Numbered from the stretch's first letter, positions 17,520-25,341 are shown. The stretch: DNA of 38,807 nucleotides from Gammaproteobacteria bacterium (GCA_022072255.1 JAJVHZ010000019.1:1-38807), one strand, 5' to 3'. The notes: generated from the sequence alone by a model not told the origin. Numbers and translations are program-made.

Positions 17520-18722
17520 TCACGAGGATCTTTCCTCGTGCTGCCGAAAAGCGCGCCAGAGTGCCAGGTCATACGCGATCTTGAGCAGGCCGCAGGCCAC
17601 CAGCGGTGCGGCGAGCCAGCCGGCGGCGAACAGCGCGCCGCCCAGCGAGGGGCTGACCGCAGCGGCCAGACTCCTCGGCACGGTGGTGAAGCTCGCCGCG
17701 GCAGCGCGTTCCGCCGGCGTAACGACCGCCATCACAAAGGCCGAGCGCGTTGGTACGTCCATCTGCGACAAGGCACTGCGCATCAGCAGCAGCGCCAGCG
17801 TGAGCGGCAGACTGTCGGCAAAGGCGGCCAGCATCAGGCAGATGCTCGACGGAATGTGCGTGAACACCATCGTGTTGATCAGTCCGATGCGGCGCGCCAC
17901 CCAAGGAGCGGCGAGCTGCGAACCGGCCGACAGCAGACCGGCCCAGAAGAAGAAATGACCGGCGGCCACGAGCGATACCTCGAAACGTTCGAACAGCCAG
18001 AGCGCGAGCAGCGTGTTCACCAGCAGCCCGCCGGCGAAGGCGTCCACCGAGAACAGCGCGGCCAGTTTGATCACGATTCCGCGCGAAGGCCCGAGCGGGC
18101 CAGGCGCCGTCTGCTCATTCGGCCGATCGTCCGGCAAGATGCGATACAGGAAGAAGATCCCGATGCCGGTCAATCCGTAGACGACGAACATGACGCGCAG
18201 CGCGTCAATCCGGGCCATGCCGCCGTGCGTCAGAACTTCCGGGATGGCCGTCGCCAGCGAACCGACTGCGGCACAGAGGGCACCGATGAAAGTGTAGCGC
18301 GCAAAGAGGAATGTCCGCGCCTCCCCTTGCGCCGTCTCGGCAAGCTGTGCATGTTCCAACGGCAGGAAGACGCTGACGTCCCCGGAACTGGGATTCATCG
18401 TGCCGACGAAGGCGACGAGAAGCAGCGGCCAGAAGTCGTCAAGCCCGGCCAGCAAGAGGCCGGTCGCGGCCATGAGCCAGGCAGCCGCAAGCAGCAGCCG
18501 GCGCTGCCGGAAGCGGTGGCCCCACCGCCCGACCGCCAGTGTCGCCAGCGCGGACCCGAGGAGCGTCGCGGTGCTGATCAGCCCCACGTCCAACGTGCCG
18601 AAGCCCAGGGCAAGCAGATAGACCGGCAGCAGGATTGCAACGTAGCCATCGGTGAGGGCGCGCAGGGCGCGGCTGATCAGCAGTAGTCGCGCGTCGGGCG
18701 TAACGCCGGCGGGCAGAAGCAT
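17520..18722 (-). CDS. MFS transporter
   Basis: 400 residues from ATG 18722, about twelve hydrophobic helices. The N-terminal half has ISRALRALTDGYVAILLPVYLLALGFG and the loop GRWGHRFRQRR, the MFS loop 2-3 motif. The central loop (DDRPNEQTAPGPLGPSRG) separates the halves. Substrate is not evident. The 62-codon frame upstream on the same strand ends in TGATG across this start. Its stop codon lies within a perfect hairpin (17521-17540). Confidence 0.88.
   Translation of the reverse strand: MLLPAGVTPDARLLLISRALRALTDGYVAILLPVYLLALGFGTLDVGLISTATLLGSALATLAVGRWGHRFRQRRLLLAAAWLMAATGLLLAGLDDFWPLLLVAFVGTMNPSSGDVSVFLPLEHAQLAETAQGEARTFLFARYTFIGALCAAVGSLATAIPEVLTHGGMARIDALRVMFVVYGLTGIGIFFLYRILPDDRPNEQTAPGPLGPSRGIVIKLAALFSVDAFAGGLLVNTLLALWLFERFEVSLVAAGHFFFWAGLLSAGSQLAAPWVARRIGLINTMVFTHIPSSICLMLAAFADSLPLTLALLLMRSALSQMDVPTRSAFVMAVVTPAERAAAASFTTVPRSLAAAVSPSLGGALFAAGWLAAPLVACGLLKIAYDLALWRAFRQHEERSS
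17521..17540 (-). terminator. Hairpin at the 3' end of the MFS gene
   Basis: CACGAGGA (17521-17528) pairs perfectly with TCCTCGTG (17533-17540) around a four-base loop. It spans the last codons and stop. No U-tract follows on the minus strand, so rho-independent termination is uncertain. Confidence 0.4.
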
Positions 18723-18910
18723 CACGTCAGATCGATCTGTCGGGCGGCCCTGCTGAGCAGCGTGTGGGCGCACCAGGCATAGCGGGCGTCATAGGAGACC
18801 GCGCCGGTTTCCAGGGAACTACGCACGACATCGGATGGTCTCCTGCGGACGAAGTGGGGCCGAGATGAACCGCAGGGCAGTGTACCGCCCTCCACCTGCC
18901 GGACGGTCAA
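18722..18910 (-). CDS. Possible small protein coupled to the MFS gene
   Basis: A 62-codon frame whose TGA overlaps the MFS ATG as TGATG, a layout that often reflects translational coupling. The C-terminal part (DVVRSSLETGAVSYDARYAWCAHTLLSRAARQIDL) looks more protein-like than the N-terminal part. No family is recognised and the N-terminal start is not supported by a clear ribosome site. It could equally be non-coding leader. Confidence 0.25.
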   Translation of the reverse strand: MTVRQVEGGTLPCGSSRPHFVRRRPSDVVRSSLETGAVSYDARYAWCAHTLLSRAARQIDLT

Positions 18911-18946
18911 GCAGCGTTGCGAGACGCGCCTCCGGATGCAGCCCGC

Positions 18947-19129
18947 CTAGCTCTCCCGCGGCCCGCGCATCTCGAGCAGCGCGCTCTCGACGCGCCGCCA
19001 GAACTTCGCCTGCGCCTCGTCGCCGGCTTTCTCGCACGACGCGGCCTTCTGCGCCGCCTCGGCGATCGCCCTGGGTCCGTGCGTGTCGTACATGTGGCGC
19101 GCTACCGTGTGTATGTCCGATGTGTTCAT
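18947..19129 (-). CDS. Small conserved-type protein (60 aa)
   Basis: 60 residues from ATG 19129, preceded by GGGGGTG; a GTG two codons upstream (19135) is the alternative. The sequence is helical and polar: SDIHTVARHMYDTHGPRAI, then AEAAQKAASCEKAGDEAQAK and FWRRVESALLEMRGP. Short proteins with this AEAAQKA...WRRV pattern occur widely in proteobacteria, but I know no function. An almost perfect FNR/ANR-type box at 19181-19194 is centred about 58 bases upstream of the start, suggesting oxygen- or NO-dependent control. Confidence 0.75.
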   Translation of the reverse strand: MNTSDIHTVARHMYDTHGPRAIAEAAQKAASCEKAGDEAQAKFWRRVESALLEMRGPRES

Positions 19130-19456
19130 GGGCACCCCCGTGGCAGGATCGACAGTCTCTTCGACCAGGAGAAATCCGTTTTGATTCGCGTCAATCCGCG
19201 TGCAGCCGCGCCGCGGTGCGATACTGTCGCCTGATGGTCGGGCTCGCGATTGGCCGGCTGTAGCGAATGGCCGCGGCTTGTCCGGTATGTCGTTTCATTG
19301 AATACTGCCGGCAGGTCGCGTTATCGACGGGCTTGTCATGGCGTATCAGCTATCCTGTACCGAACACGGGTCCGATTTCCTCGTGCAGCCTGCCGTTTCA
19401 TCCTCCGGATGCGTGTCTTCCGAATCATGCTGGAAGCCGCCCAGGGGGATCTCCGG
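19130..19456. other. Intergenic region between divergent genes
   Basis: 327 bases between the 60-aa gene (-) and the chaA-type gene (+). It contains the FNR/ANR-type box at 19181-19194. Frames here, including the upstream extension of the antiporter frame to 19250, lack coding character. No RNA gene is seen. Confidence 0.5.
19181..19194. promoter_or_regulatory. FNR/ANR-family binding site
   Basis: TTGATTCGCGTCAA matches the TTGAT-N4-ATCAA consensus of FNR/ANR/DNR regulators with one mismatch (G for A at the first base of the right half-site). It is symmetric, so it could act on either neighbour, but it is much closer to the 60-aa gene. No FNR-like regulator gene is in the window. Confidence 0.6.
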
Positions 19457-20542
19457 GTGAGCAGCAGATACCGGCTGGCATGGGACTGGACCGTCGTCGT
19501 GCCCGTCGTCGCGTGCGCGCTGCTTGCGGCGGTCTGGGGACGGCCCCTGGGGTGGACTCTCTTACTCCTGGTCGCTGCGGGGCTCGTGGCAGCGGTGCTG
19601 CTCGGGGTTCACCACGCCGAGATCGTGGCCCATCGGGTCGGCGAGCCATTCGGAACGCTCGTTCTCGCGCTGGCGGTTACCGTGATCGAGTTGGGCCTCA
19701 TAGGCTCCATCATGCTCGCCGGTGGTACCGGTGCCAGCACCCTGGCGCGCGACACCTTGTTCGCCACGGTGATGATCGTGTGCAACGGTGTGGTCGGAAG
19801 TTGCCTTGCCGTGGGCGCCATCCGGCACCACGTACTGGAGTTCCGGGCGCAGGGCGCGGGCCATGAACTCGCCGCCCTCGCGCCTCTCGTGACGCTGACG
19901 CTGATACTGCCGAATTTCACGACGACCACCCCTGGGCCCTGGTACTCGATCCCCCAGCTCGTGTTTGCCGGCATTTCGTCGCTGGTCCTCTACGGCGTGT
20001 TCGTGTTTGCGCAGACCGTTCGCCATCGGGATTACTTTCTTCCTGTACTGGCCCAGGACGAAGAGCAGCATGCTGCGCCGCCTTCCGGCCGGGCCGCCCT
20101 GGCGAGCATGGCATTGCTGCTGCTTTGTCTCGTTGCGGTCGTCGGGCTGGCAAAGCAGCTTGCGCCCGTGATCGAGGAGGCGGTACGGGCGATCGCCGCA
20201 CCGCCGACCACGGTCGGTTTGATCATCGCCCTCGTCGTGCTCGCGCCGGAATCGGTGGCCGCACTGCGCGCCGCGGCACGCAATCGCATGCAGACCAGCC
20301 TCAACCTGGCGCTCGGGTCCGCGCTCGCCAGCATCGGGCTCACCATCCCGTCGGTGGTCGTGCTCTCCGTCTTGCTCGGGCTGCCATTGGAGCTCGGTCT
20401 CGGGCCGACGCAGATCGTACTGGTGGCACTGACCATGCTGCTGTCAGCGATTACCCTGGCCAGTGGCCGCGCGACGATCCTTCATGGAGCGGTGCATCTG
20501 GTCGTGTTCGGCGCGTTTCTCGTGCTGGCGTTCTTTCCCTGA
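19457..20542 (+). CDS. chaA: ChaA-type calcium(sodium, potassium)/proton antiporter
   Basis: 361 residues from GTG 19457, which follows AGGGGGAT by about eight bases and gives the family's usual length (~366 in E. coli ChaA); in-frame ATGs at 19427 and 19409 are alternatives. About eleven membrane segments. The two CaCA alpha-repeat motifs are visible: GEPFGTLVLALAVTVIELGLI in the first half and IALVVLAPESVAALRAAARN with LNLALGSALASIGLTIP in the second, both with the membrane glutamate needed for cation binding. The protein exports cations in exchange for protons, usually at alkaline pH or under salt stress. Convergent with the LysR gene. Confidence 0.92.
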   Translation: MSSRYRLAWDWTVVVPVVACALLAAVWGRPLGWTLLLLVAAGLVAAVLLGVHHAEIVAHRVGEPFGTLVLALAVTVIELGLIGSIMLAGGTGASTLARDTLFATVMIVCNGVVGSCLAVGAIRHHVLEFRAQGAGHELAALAPLVTLTLILPNFTTTTPGPWYSIPQLVFAGISSLVLYGVFVFAQTVRHRDYFLPVLAQDEEQHAAPPSGRAALASMALLLLCLVAVVGLAKQLAPVIEEAVRAIAAPPTTVGLIIALVVLAPESVAALRAAARNRMQTSLNLALGSALASIGLTIPSVVVLSVLLGLPLELGLGPTQIVLVALTMLLSAITLASGRATILHGAVHLVVFGAFLVLAFFP

Positions 20543-20575
20543 GGATCAGGCGCGGGTCGAGAAGCGATTACCGCC

Positions 20576-20608
20576 AACCGGCGAGATGCGGCGATTCAAG
20601 CGCCGGTT
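20576..20608. terminator. Inverted repeat between convergent chaA and LysR genes
   Basis: AACCGGCG (20576-20583) pairs perfectly with CGCCGGTT (20601-20608) across a 17-base loop, directly after the chaA stop and next to the LysR stop. On the plus strand TCTCTTATCT follows. A bidirectional terminator is plausible, though the loop is long. Confidence 0.45.
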
Positions 20609-20611
20609 CTC

Positions 20612-21496
20612 TTATCTCCGTAGTCTTGCGACCAGGAACGCGACGAAAGTAGTGAGTTTGGGTAGTGACTGCCGGGCGCCCGGGTACACGGCGTGGATCG
20701 GACGCGCGGGCGGTACGTGACCCTTCATCAACTCCGTCAAGCGCCCCGCTTCGATATCCGGTCTCAGCAGCTCTCTGGGCATCATGATGATGCCGATGCC
20801 CTTGACTGCTGCTGCGAGCAGGGCCTGGGCATTGTCGGACTCGAACCTTGGCGACTGACCGATCTCCGACCCCACCTTTCCCTGCATGAGCTTCCACCCG
20901 CCCTGACGTTGCCAGTTGGTGAATCCGAGGCATTGATGTTTCGGCAAATCAGAGGGCTTCCTGGGCACCCCTGCCGCAGCCAGGTATTCGGGAGACGCGC
21001 AGATCGCCACTTCGAACATCGACAGCTTTCTTGCGATGAGGGATGAGTCGGCCAGCTCCCCGATTCTTATCGCAACGTCGATGCCCTCCTCCACGAGGTC
21101 TACATAGCGATCGGTCAACGACAGCTGGACATTCACTTCCGGATACTGCTTGAGGTAATCACAGATGACGGGCGCGAGCGTCAGGGATCCGAACCATATG
21201 GAAGCGTTCACCCGTAACAGGCCTTTGGGTCTGCTGCCCATGGCTTCCGCTCCCGCCTCCGCCGAGGCAACCTGCTCCAGGATCTGTCTGCAGTTCTGGC
21301 AATACTTTTCCCCGATCTCGGTGAGACGCTGACGCCGGGTCGTCCTCGTCAGCAGAGGCGAGCCGAGTCGTTTCTCCAGGCCGGCAATGTGTTTGCTCAC
21401 CATGGCCGGGGTAATCCTGAATGCGTTCGCGGCGGCGGTGAAACTGCCCAGGTTCACCGTTGCCACGAATATCTCCATACTGAGCAGGCGGTCCAT
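20612..21496 (-). CDS. LysR family transcriptional regulator
   Basis: 294 residues from ATG 21496 (a TTG at 21508 would add four). The N-terminal winged helix-turn-helix is MDRLLSMEIFVATVNLGSFTAAANAFRITPAMVSKHIAGLEKRLGSPLLTRTTRRQRLTEIG (given for orientation in parts: SFTAAAN, TPAMVSKHI, LLTRTTRR). The effector domain shows DVAIRIGELADSSL and CASPEYLAAAGVP, typical of the CrgA/DsdC-like LysR group. It is divergent from the small SDR gene at 21608, the usual regulator/target arrangement. The AT-rich spacer (21497-21607) contains the candidate operator at 21502-21515. Confidence 0.93.
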   Translation of the reverse strand: MDRLLSMEIFVATVNLGSFTAAANAFRITPAMVSKHIAGLEKRLGSPLLTRTTRRQRLTEIGEKYCQNCRQILEQVASAEAGAEAMGSRPKGLLRVNASIWFGSLTLAPVICDYLKQYPEVNVQLSLTDRYVDLVEEGIDVAIRIGELADSSLIARKLSMFEVAICASPEYLAAAGVPRKPSDLPKHQCLGFTNWQRQGGWKLMQGKVGSEIGQSPRFESDNAQALLAAAVKGIGIIMMPRELLRPDIEAGRLTELMKGHVPPARPIHAVYPGARQSLPKLTTFVAFLVARLRR

Positions 21497-21501
21497 ATTA
21501 A

Positions 21502-21515
21502 TTACCAATGGTTAA
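21502..21515. promoter_or_regulatory. Candidate LysR operator in divergent promoter
   Basis: TTACCAATGGTTAA is a near-palindrome with a perfect 9-base core (ACCAATGGT around the central A) and the T-N11-A type end spacing seen in LysR sites. It lies just upstream of the LysR ATG within a markedly AT-rich 110-base spacer, which also holds TATGCT at 21531-21536 as a possible -10 element for the SDR gene. Confidence 0.45.
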
Positions 21516-21607
21516 TGGTGTTTTAAACATTATGCTCTTTTTCGTGCTTAATTGTCGGCACAGAATGGCCTCCGTTCCGTAAGTCAACCTGGCTCAATGG
21601 AGGCATC

Positions 21608-22207
21608 ATGAAAGTCCTGGTCGTAGGCGCATCCGGCACTATCGGAAGGCTCGTCATCAAGGAGTTCGCCCCGCGTCACGAGATCATCGAAGTGGGCAAG
21701 AACCAGGGACGGCATCGGGCAGACATCACCAGCGAGGAGAGCATCCGCCAGCTCTTCAACCAGGTCGGCAAGGTCGACGCCATCATTGCCGTCGCCGGTA
21801 ACGTGCATTGGGGGCCGCTGAAGGAAATGACGGCTGAGCAATTCGAGCTCGGCCTGCGCGAGAAGTTGATGGGGCAGGTCAATCTGACGCTCATTGGCCG
21901 GCACTTCCTGAACGACGGCGGCTCCATCACCCTTACCAGCGGTAGCCTGAGTCACGATCCGTACGTGGGGGGCGCGAGCTTTACCACCGTGAACTCTGCC
22001 ATCGACGGCTTCGTTCGCGGCGCCGCCATCGAACTGGAGCATGGTCGCCGCATCAATTCGGTGAGCCCCAATGTGCTCAAGGAATCCTGGGGCACCTATG
22101 GTGCGGGAGTGCCGGGTACCGACCCCGTTCCCGGCGAGAAGGTTGTACTGGCCTACCGCAAGAGTGTCGAGGGTCAGCAGACCGGGCAAACATATCGGGT
22201 CTGGTGA
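21608..22207 (+). CDS. Short atypical short-chain dehydrogenase/reductase (SDR)
   Basis: 199 residues. It has the nucleotide-binding motif VVGASGTIGRLV, the IIAVAGNVHWGPL equivalent of NNAG, and the serine strand SITLTSGSLS. The usual catalytic YxxxK is missing: the corresponding stretch reads GASFTTVNSAIDGFV. SDRs of this short form exist and often carry FxxxN-type replacements, so it may be a reductase with a changed mechanism or a nucleotide-binding regulator. Its start is 111 bases from the divergent LysR start, so it is probably that regulator's target. ATG 21608 follows GGAGG by a few bases. Confidence 0.88.
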   Translation: MKVLVVGASGTIGRLVIKEFAPRHEIIEVGKNQGRHRADITSEESIRQLFNQVGKVDAIIAVAGNVHWGPLKEMTAEQFELGLREKLMGQVNLTLIGRHFLNDGGSITLTSGSLSHDPYVGGASFTTVNSAIDGFVRGAAIELEHGRRINSVSPNVLKESWGTYGAGVPGTDPVPGEKVVLAYRKSVEGQQTGQTYRVW

Positions 22208-22226
22208 TGCCAACAGCACCGGTCTG

Positions 22227-22260
22227 GCGGACAGCGAGGCGTAGCCGCCGAACTGTCCGC
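22227..22260. terminator. Inverted repeat between convergent genes
   Basis: GCGGACAG (22227-22234) pairs perfectly with CTGTCCGC (22253-22260), 20 bases after the SDR stop and before the stop of the convergent DUF1989 gene. The loop is 18 bases and no U-tract is present; a weak bidirectional terminator is possible. Confidence 0.35.
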
Positions 22261-22366
22261 TGGCCGCGGCGAACAGGCCCGCGCAGGAGCCCATGCGCCT
22301 GCACCGGCTCTATCGCGGCAAGGTGCAGACCATGGTTACTGGCGGCCGGTCGGGTGCAGGGGCTGC

Positions 22367-22957
22367 TCAGGTGACGATGAAATGCGCCTCGACCGGATTG
22401 AAGCCGTTGATCGGGATCATGTCCTGCGGGCAGGCCGACATCGCGACGATGCAGTCGATCTCGGCGCGCAGCACGACGTAGTCGCCGGGTTTGGACGCCG
22501 GCGGCAGCCACTGAATGCCGTCGTTTTCCACGACCGGGATGTTCATCCAGAGGTTCAACGGCGACGGGCATTCCGGCGGCGCAAGACCGAGCTCCGCCAT
22601 CGCCTCGCGGAGGTTGTCGGTGCAGTTGCGGTGATACTCCCTGCACCCCAGTCCCTGGTAGCGCCAGATGTCGCAGGCCGCGATCAGCGTGTCGTGCGCG
22701 CCCGGCGAGGTGTCCTCCGTCAGCGTGAGGATCGGCCGGCGGTGATTGCTGGCGATTGGATCTCCGACCCGGGGGCGGATCCGATCGATGTACGCGCGCG
22801 CGTGCTCCATCGACATGAACTCCTGCAGGTCGGCGGCATTGAAGGCCCAGGTGTCGACGACCTGGTTGCCGTGCGTGTTGACGATGCGGATGCTCTGGCC
22901 CAGTGCCAGGCGCGCGGCCTTGCCATGCCGGGCCGGGATGGTGACGAGTTCACTCAT
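22367..22957 (-). CDS. DUF1989 protein (urea carboxylase-associated / YcgI family)
   Basis: 196 residues. Typical DUF1989 elements: an N-terminal strand region IPARHGKAARLALGQSIRIVNTHGNQVVDTW, EHARAYIDRIRPRVGD, RPILTLTEDTSPGAHDTLIAACD, then CREYHRNCTDNL and the closing MSACPQDMIPINGFNPVEAHF (quoted in parts). In guanidine-degrading bacteria two DUF1989 proteins form carboxyguanidine deiminase (CgdAB), acting after urea/guanidine carboxylase. Here a single DUF1989 gene is the last of an eight-gene operon and no carboxylase is present, so it may be a deiminase or amidohydrolase for another guanidino or ureido intermediate (inference). ATG 22957 follows GAGGAGA. Confidence 0.88.
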   Translation of the reverse strand: MSELVTIPARHGKAARLALGQSIRIVNTHGNQVVDTWAFNAADLQEFMSMEHARAYIDRIRPRVGDPIASNHRRPILTLTEDTSPGAHDTLIAACDIWRYQGLGCREYHRNCTDNLREAMAELGLAPPECPSPLNLWMNIPVVENDGIQWLPPASKPGDYVVLRAEIDCIVAMSACPQDMIPINGFNPVEAHFIVT

Positions 22958-22981
22958 GGTTGGGGTCTCCTCGGATAGTCG

Positions 22982-23734
22982 CTAATACATCGCCGCCCCG
23001 CCGTTCGGACTGATGCATTGCCCGGTCATGAACGTCGCACCGGGACCGGCGAGGAACACCGCGACAGCCGCTATCTCCTCGACCTTCGCGATGCGCCCCA
23101 GCGGGTTGTTCTCCTCCTTCTTCCTCCACTCGAGGCTCATGTGCCCGATGTCGAGCATCGGTGTGTCGGTCGGCCCCGGCGCGATGGCGTTCACCAGGAT
23201 GTGCGGCGCGAACTCGCGCGCCCAGGATCGGGTCATCGACAGCACCGCTCCCTTCGATGCGCAATATGGCGAGAACTGCTCGCGGCCGAGCAGCGCCAGC
23301 TCCGAGGCGATGTTGATTACGCGCCCGTGCCTCTGAGCCGCCATGACGCGCAGCGCCTCGCGCCCGACGATGAACGTGCCGCGCGCATTCACGGCCATGA
23401 TCCGGTCGAACACCGCGAGCGGGGTGTCGAGCAGCGGACCGTCGGCGATCACCCCGGCGCTGTTGACGAGGAGATCGAGCCCACCCATGCGCCGGGCCGC
23501 GCCGGTCACCGCCGCAACCGCCGATGCCTCGTCGGACACATCGGCCTGCACCGCGAACGCCTCGCCGCCGGCGGCCCGGATGCTCGCGACGACCGCCGCC
23601 GTCACCTCCCGCGCCGCACGGTCCACGATCGCGACCTGCATGCCCTCGCCCGCCAGCGCGCAGGCGATGCCGCGCCCGATGCCGCTGGCCGCGCCGGTGA
23701 CGATGGCCTTCTGTCCGGCAAGCTGCCCGCTCAT
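22982..23734 (-). CDS. SDR family NAD(P)-dependent oxidoreductase (second of pair)
   Basis: 250 residues from ATG 23734, which overlaps the previous stop as ATGA; the open frame upstream shadows the previous gene. Classical SDR: TGAASGIGRGIA at the N-terminus, Asp after strand 2 (VAIVDRAA, pointing to NAD), NSAG, the catalytic Ser in NIASEL and YCASK. The C-terminus ends TGQCISPNGGAAMY. It probably oxidises or reduces an alcohol/ketone in the pathway encoded by this operon; the substrate is not evident. It shares the operon with a different SDR, so the two may act on successive intermediates or on opposite stereoisomers. Confidence 0.92.
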   Translation of the reverse strand: MSGQLAGQKAIVTGAASGIGRGIACALAGEGMQVAIVDRAAREVTAAVVASIRAAGGEAFAVQADVSDEASAVAAVTGAARRMGGLDLLVNSAGVIADGPLLDTPLAVFDRIMAVNARGTFIVGREALRVMAAQRHGRVINIASELALLGREQFSPYCASKGAVLSMTRSWAREFAPHILVNAIAPGPTDTPMLDIGHMSLEWRKKEENNPLGRIAKVEEIAAVAVFLAGPGATFMTGQCISPNGGAAMY

Positions 23735-24507
23735 GCCATCAACTCGCCGCGGTCGACGCTGTAGGCCTGGCCGGTGATGTTGCGCGCGAGGTCCGAGGCC
23801 AGGAACAGGTACAGGGCGCTCACGTCCTCCGGCGTCATCAACCCCGGCAGCGCCTGCGCGCCGGTGATCTCCTCCAGCAGCGCCTGCTCGCCGATGCCGG
23901 ATCGCCGCGACATCTCCGCGAGCGATCGCATCGAGGCCTGGGTCCGGACCCAGCCCGGGCACACGGCATTGACGTTGATGCCGCGCGGGCCGAGTTCCTT
24001 CGCCAGTGTGCGCATGAAGCCGATGTTGGCGTGCTTGCTGGCGCAGTAGGCGCCGAACTGCGCCTCGGCGGTCTTTCCCCACACCGAGGCCGTGAAGACG
24101 ATGCGGCCGCCCGCCGGCATGCGCGCCACCGCCTCGCGGGTCACGTAATAGGTTCCCACGACATTGATCTCGATGATGCGGCGGAAAGTGTCTTCGACCT
24201 CCTCGCCCGGCTCGAGCATCGGCGTGATCAACTCCAGGCCGGCGTTGTTGACGAGGACGTCGATCCGATCGAGCGGCACGAACGCGTCACGAACGGCCTG
24301 GCGGCTGGTAATGTCGCACTGGATCGACCGCACCGGACTTCCGAACTCGCTCCGGAGCTGCCCGCCAACCTCGAGGATGCCGCGATCATCGGCGAGTATG
24401 GTCATCTCCGCCCCCGCGGCGGCGAAGGCGCGGGCGATGCCGAGACCGATGCCGCGGCTCGCGCCGGTCACGAGCACCTGCCTGCCGCTGAAGTCGAACG
24501 TGCTCAC
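23731..24507 (-). CDS. SDR family NAD(P)-dependent oxidoreductase (first of pair)
   Basis: 258 residues from GTG 24507, overlapping the stop of the ABC ATPase gene as GTGA. Classical SDR motifs: TGASRGIGLGIA, acidic residues after strand 2 (MTILADD, suggesting NAD), NNAGLELITPM, catalytic Ser in TASVWG and YCASKHA with Tyr and Lys, and NAVCPGWVRT. The closing TGQAYSVDRGELM is also family-typical. Clear divergence from the neighbouring SDR indicates a distinct substrate or step. Overlapping starts on both sides imply translational coupling with the importer genes. Confidence 0.92.
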   Translation of the reverse strand: MSTFDFSGRQVLVTGASRGIGLGIARAFAAAGAEMTILADDRGILEVGGQLRSEFGSPVRSIQCDITSRQAVRDAFVPLDRIDVLVNNAGLELITPMLEPGEEVEDTFRRIIEINVVGTYYVTREAVARMPAGGRIVFTASVWGKTAEAQFGAYCASKHANIGFMRTLAKELGPRGINVNAVCPGWVRTQASMRSLAEMSRRSGIGEQALLEEITGAQALPGLMTPEDVSALYLFLASDLARNITGQAYSVDRGELMA

Positions 24508-25331
24508 GCCGGGGACATTCCGCCCTGCAGCATGATCTTCTCGGTCTGCAGGGCCAGCTTGCGGGTGACGTCGAGTATCGAGTTGCGCAGCGCGAAGAAC
24601 GCCTGTGTCGACTTCACCGCCAGCGGCCGCTCGGTGCCGATATGGTCGCCGACGCGGATCTCCTGGAGCACCCGCGCAGGGCGCGCCGAGAACAGCATGA
24701 TGCGGTCGGCGAGAAAGATCGCCTCCTCGACATCGTGGGTGACGAAGATGACGGTCTTCTGCTCGGACTTCTGGATGCCGACCAGCTGCTCCTGCAGGAA
24801 CTCGCGATTCTGGGCGTCCAGCGCGCCGAACGGCTCGTCCATCAGGAGCACGTCCGGCCCGGCGGCGAGCGTGCGCGCGATGGCGAGCCGCTGGCGCATG
24901 CCGCCGGAGATCCGGTTGACCCTGTAGGTCTCGAAGCCGCGCAGGCCCACCAGCTCCAGGTAGTATTGCGCCAGGCGCTCCTTCTCTGCGGCCGATATGT
25001 CGTCGCGGAATCTCATCCCGAAACGGATGTTGTCGATGACGTCCAGCCAGGGGAACGACGAGTAGGACTGGAATACCATGCCCTTCTTGCGATCCGGTCC
25101 GATCACCGTGGCACCGTCGAGCAGCACCTGGCCGCAACTCGCCGTCTCGAGTCCGCCGACGATGCGCATCAACGTCGTCTTGCCGCAGCCGGAAGGCCCC
25201 AGGAAGATGATGAACTCGCCCCTGGCGATCGTCATCGAGACGTTCTCGATCACCCGTACGGCGGCGGACTTGCCGTGTGCGGCGAACTCCTTGCTGACGC
25301 GATCGATGAGGATGAAGCCGTCGTTGCCCAT
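24504..25331 (-). CDS. ABC importer ATPase (SsuB/TauB type)
   Basis: 275 residues from ATG 25331, which follows GGGGCG; an in-frame ATG at 25364 would lie inside the permease gene. Walker A GPSGCGKTTLMRIVGG, Q-loop VFQSYSSFPWLDVIDNI, signature ISGGMRQRLAIARTL, Walker B VLLMDEPFGALD and the H-loop FVTHDVEEA are intact. The order VTHDVEEAIFLADRI and the pairing with an SsuC-like permease and NMT1-like binding protein place it with the nitrate/sulfonate/taurine importer class, whose members also move pyrimidines, hydantoins and ureido compounds. Confidence 0.93.
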   Translation of the reverse strand: MGNDGFILIDRVSKEFAAHGKSAAVRVIENVSMTIARGEFIIFLGPSGCGKTTLMRIVGGLETASCGQVLLDGATVIGPDRKKGMVFQSYSSFPWLDVIDNIRFGMRFRDDISAAEKERLAQYYLELVGLRGFETYRVNRISGGMRQRLAIARTLAAGPDVLLMDEPFGALDAQNREFLQEQLVGIQKSEQKTVIFVTHDVEEAIFLADRIMLFSARPARVLQEIRVGDHIGTERPLAVKSTQAFFALRNSILDVTRKLALQTEKIMLQGGMSPA

Positions 25332-25341
25332 GTCGCCCCGC

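Noticed and set aside
17372-17584. 70-codon plus-strand frame before the MFS gene
   Set aside because: No ribosome site, no recognisable residues, and it overlaps the convergent MFS gene.
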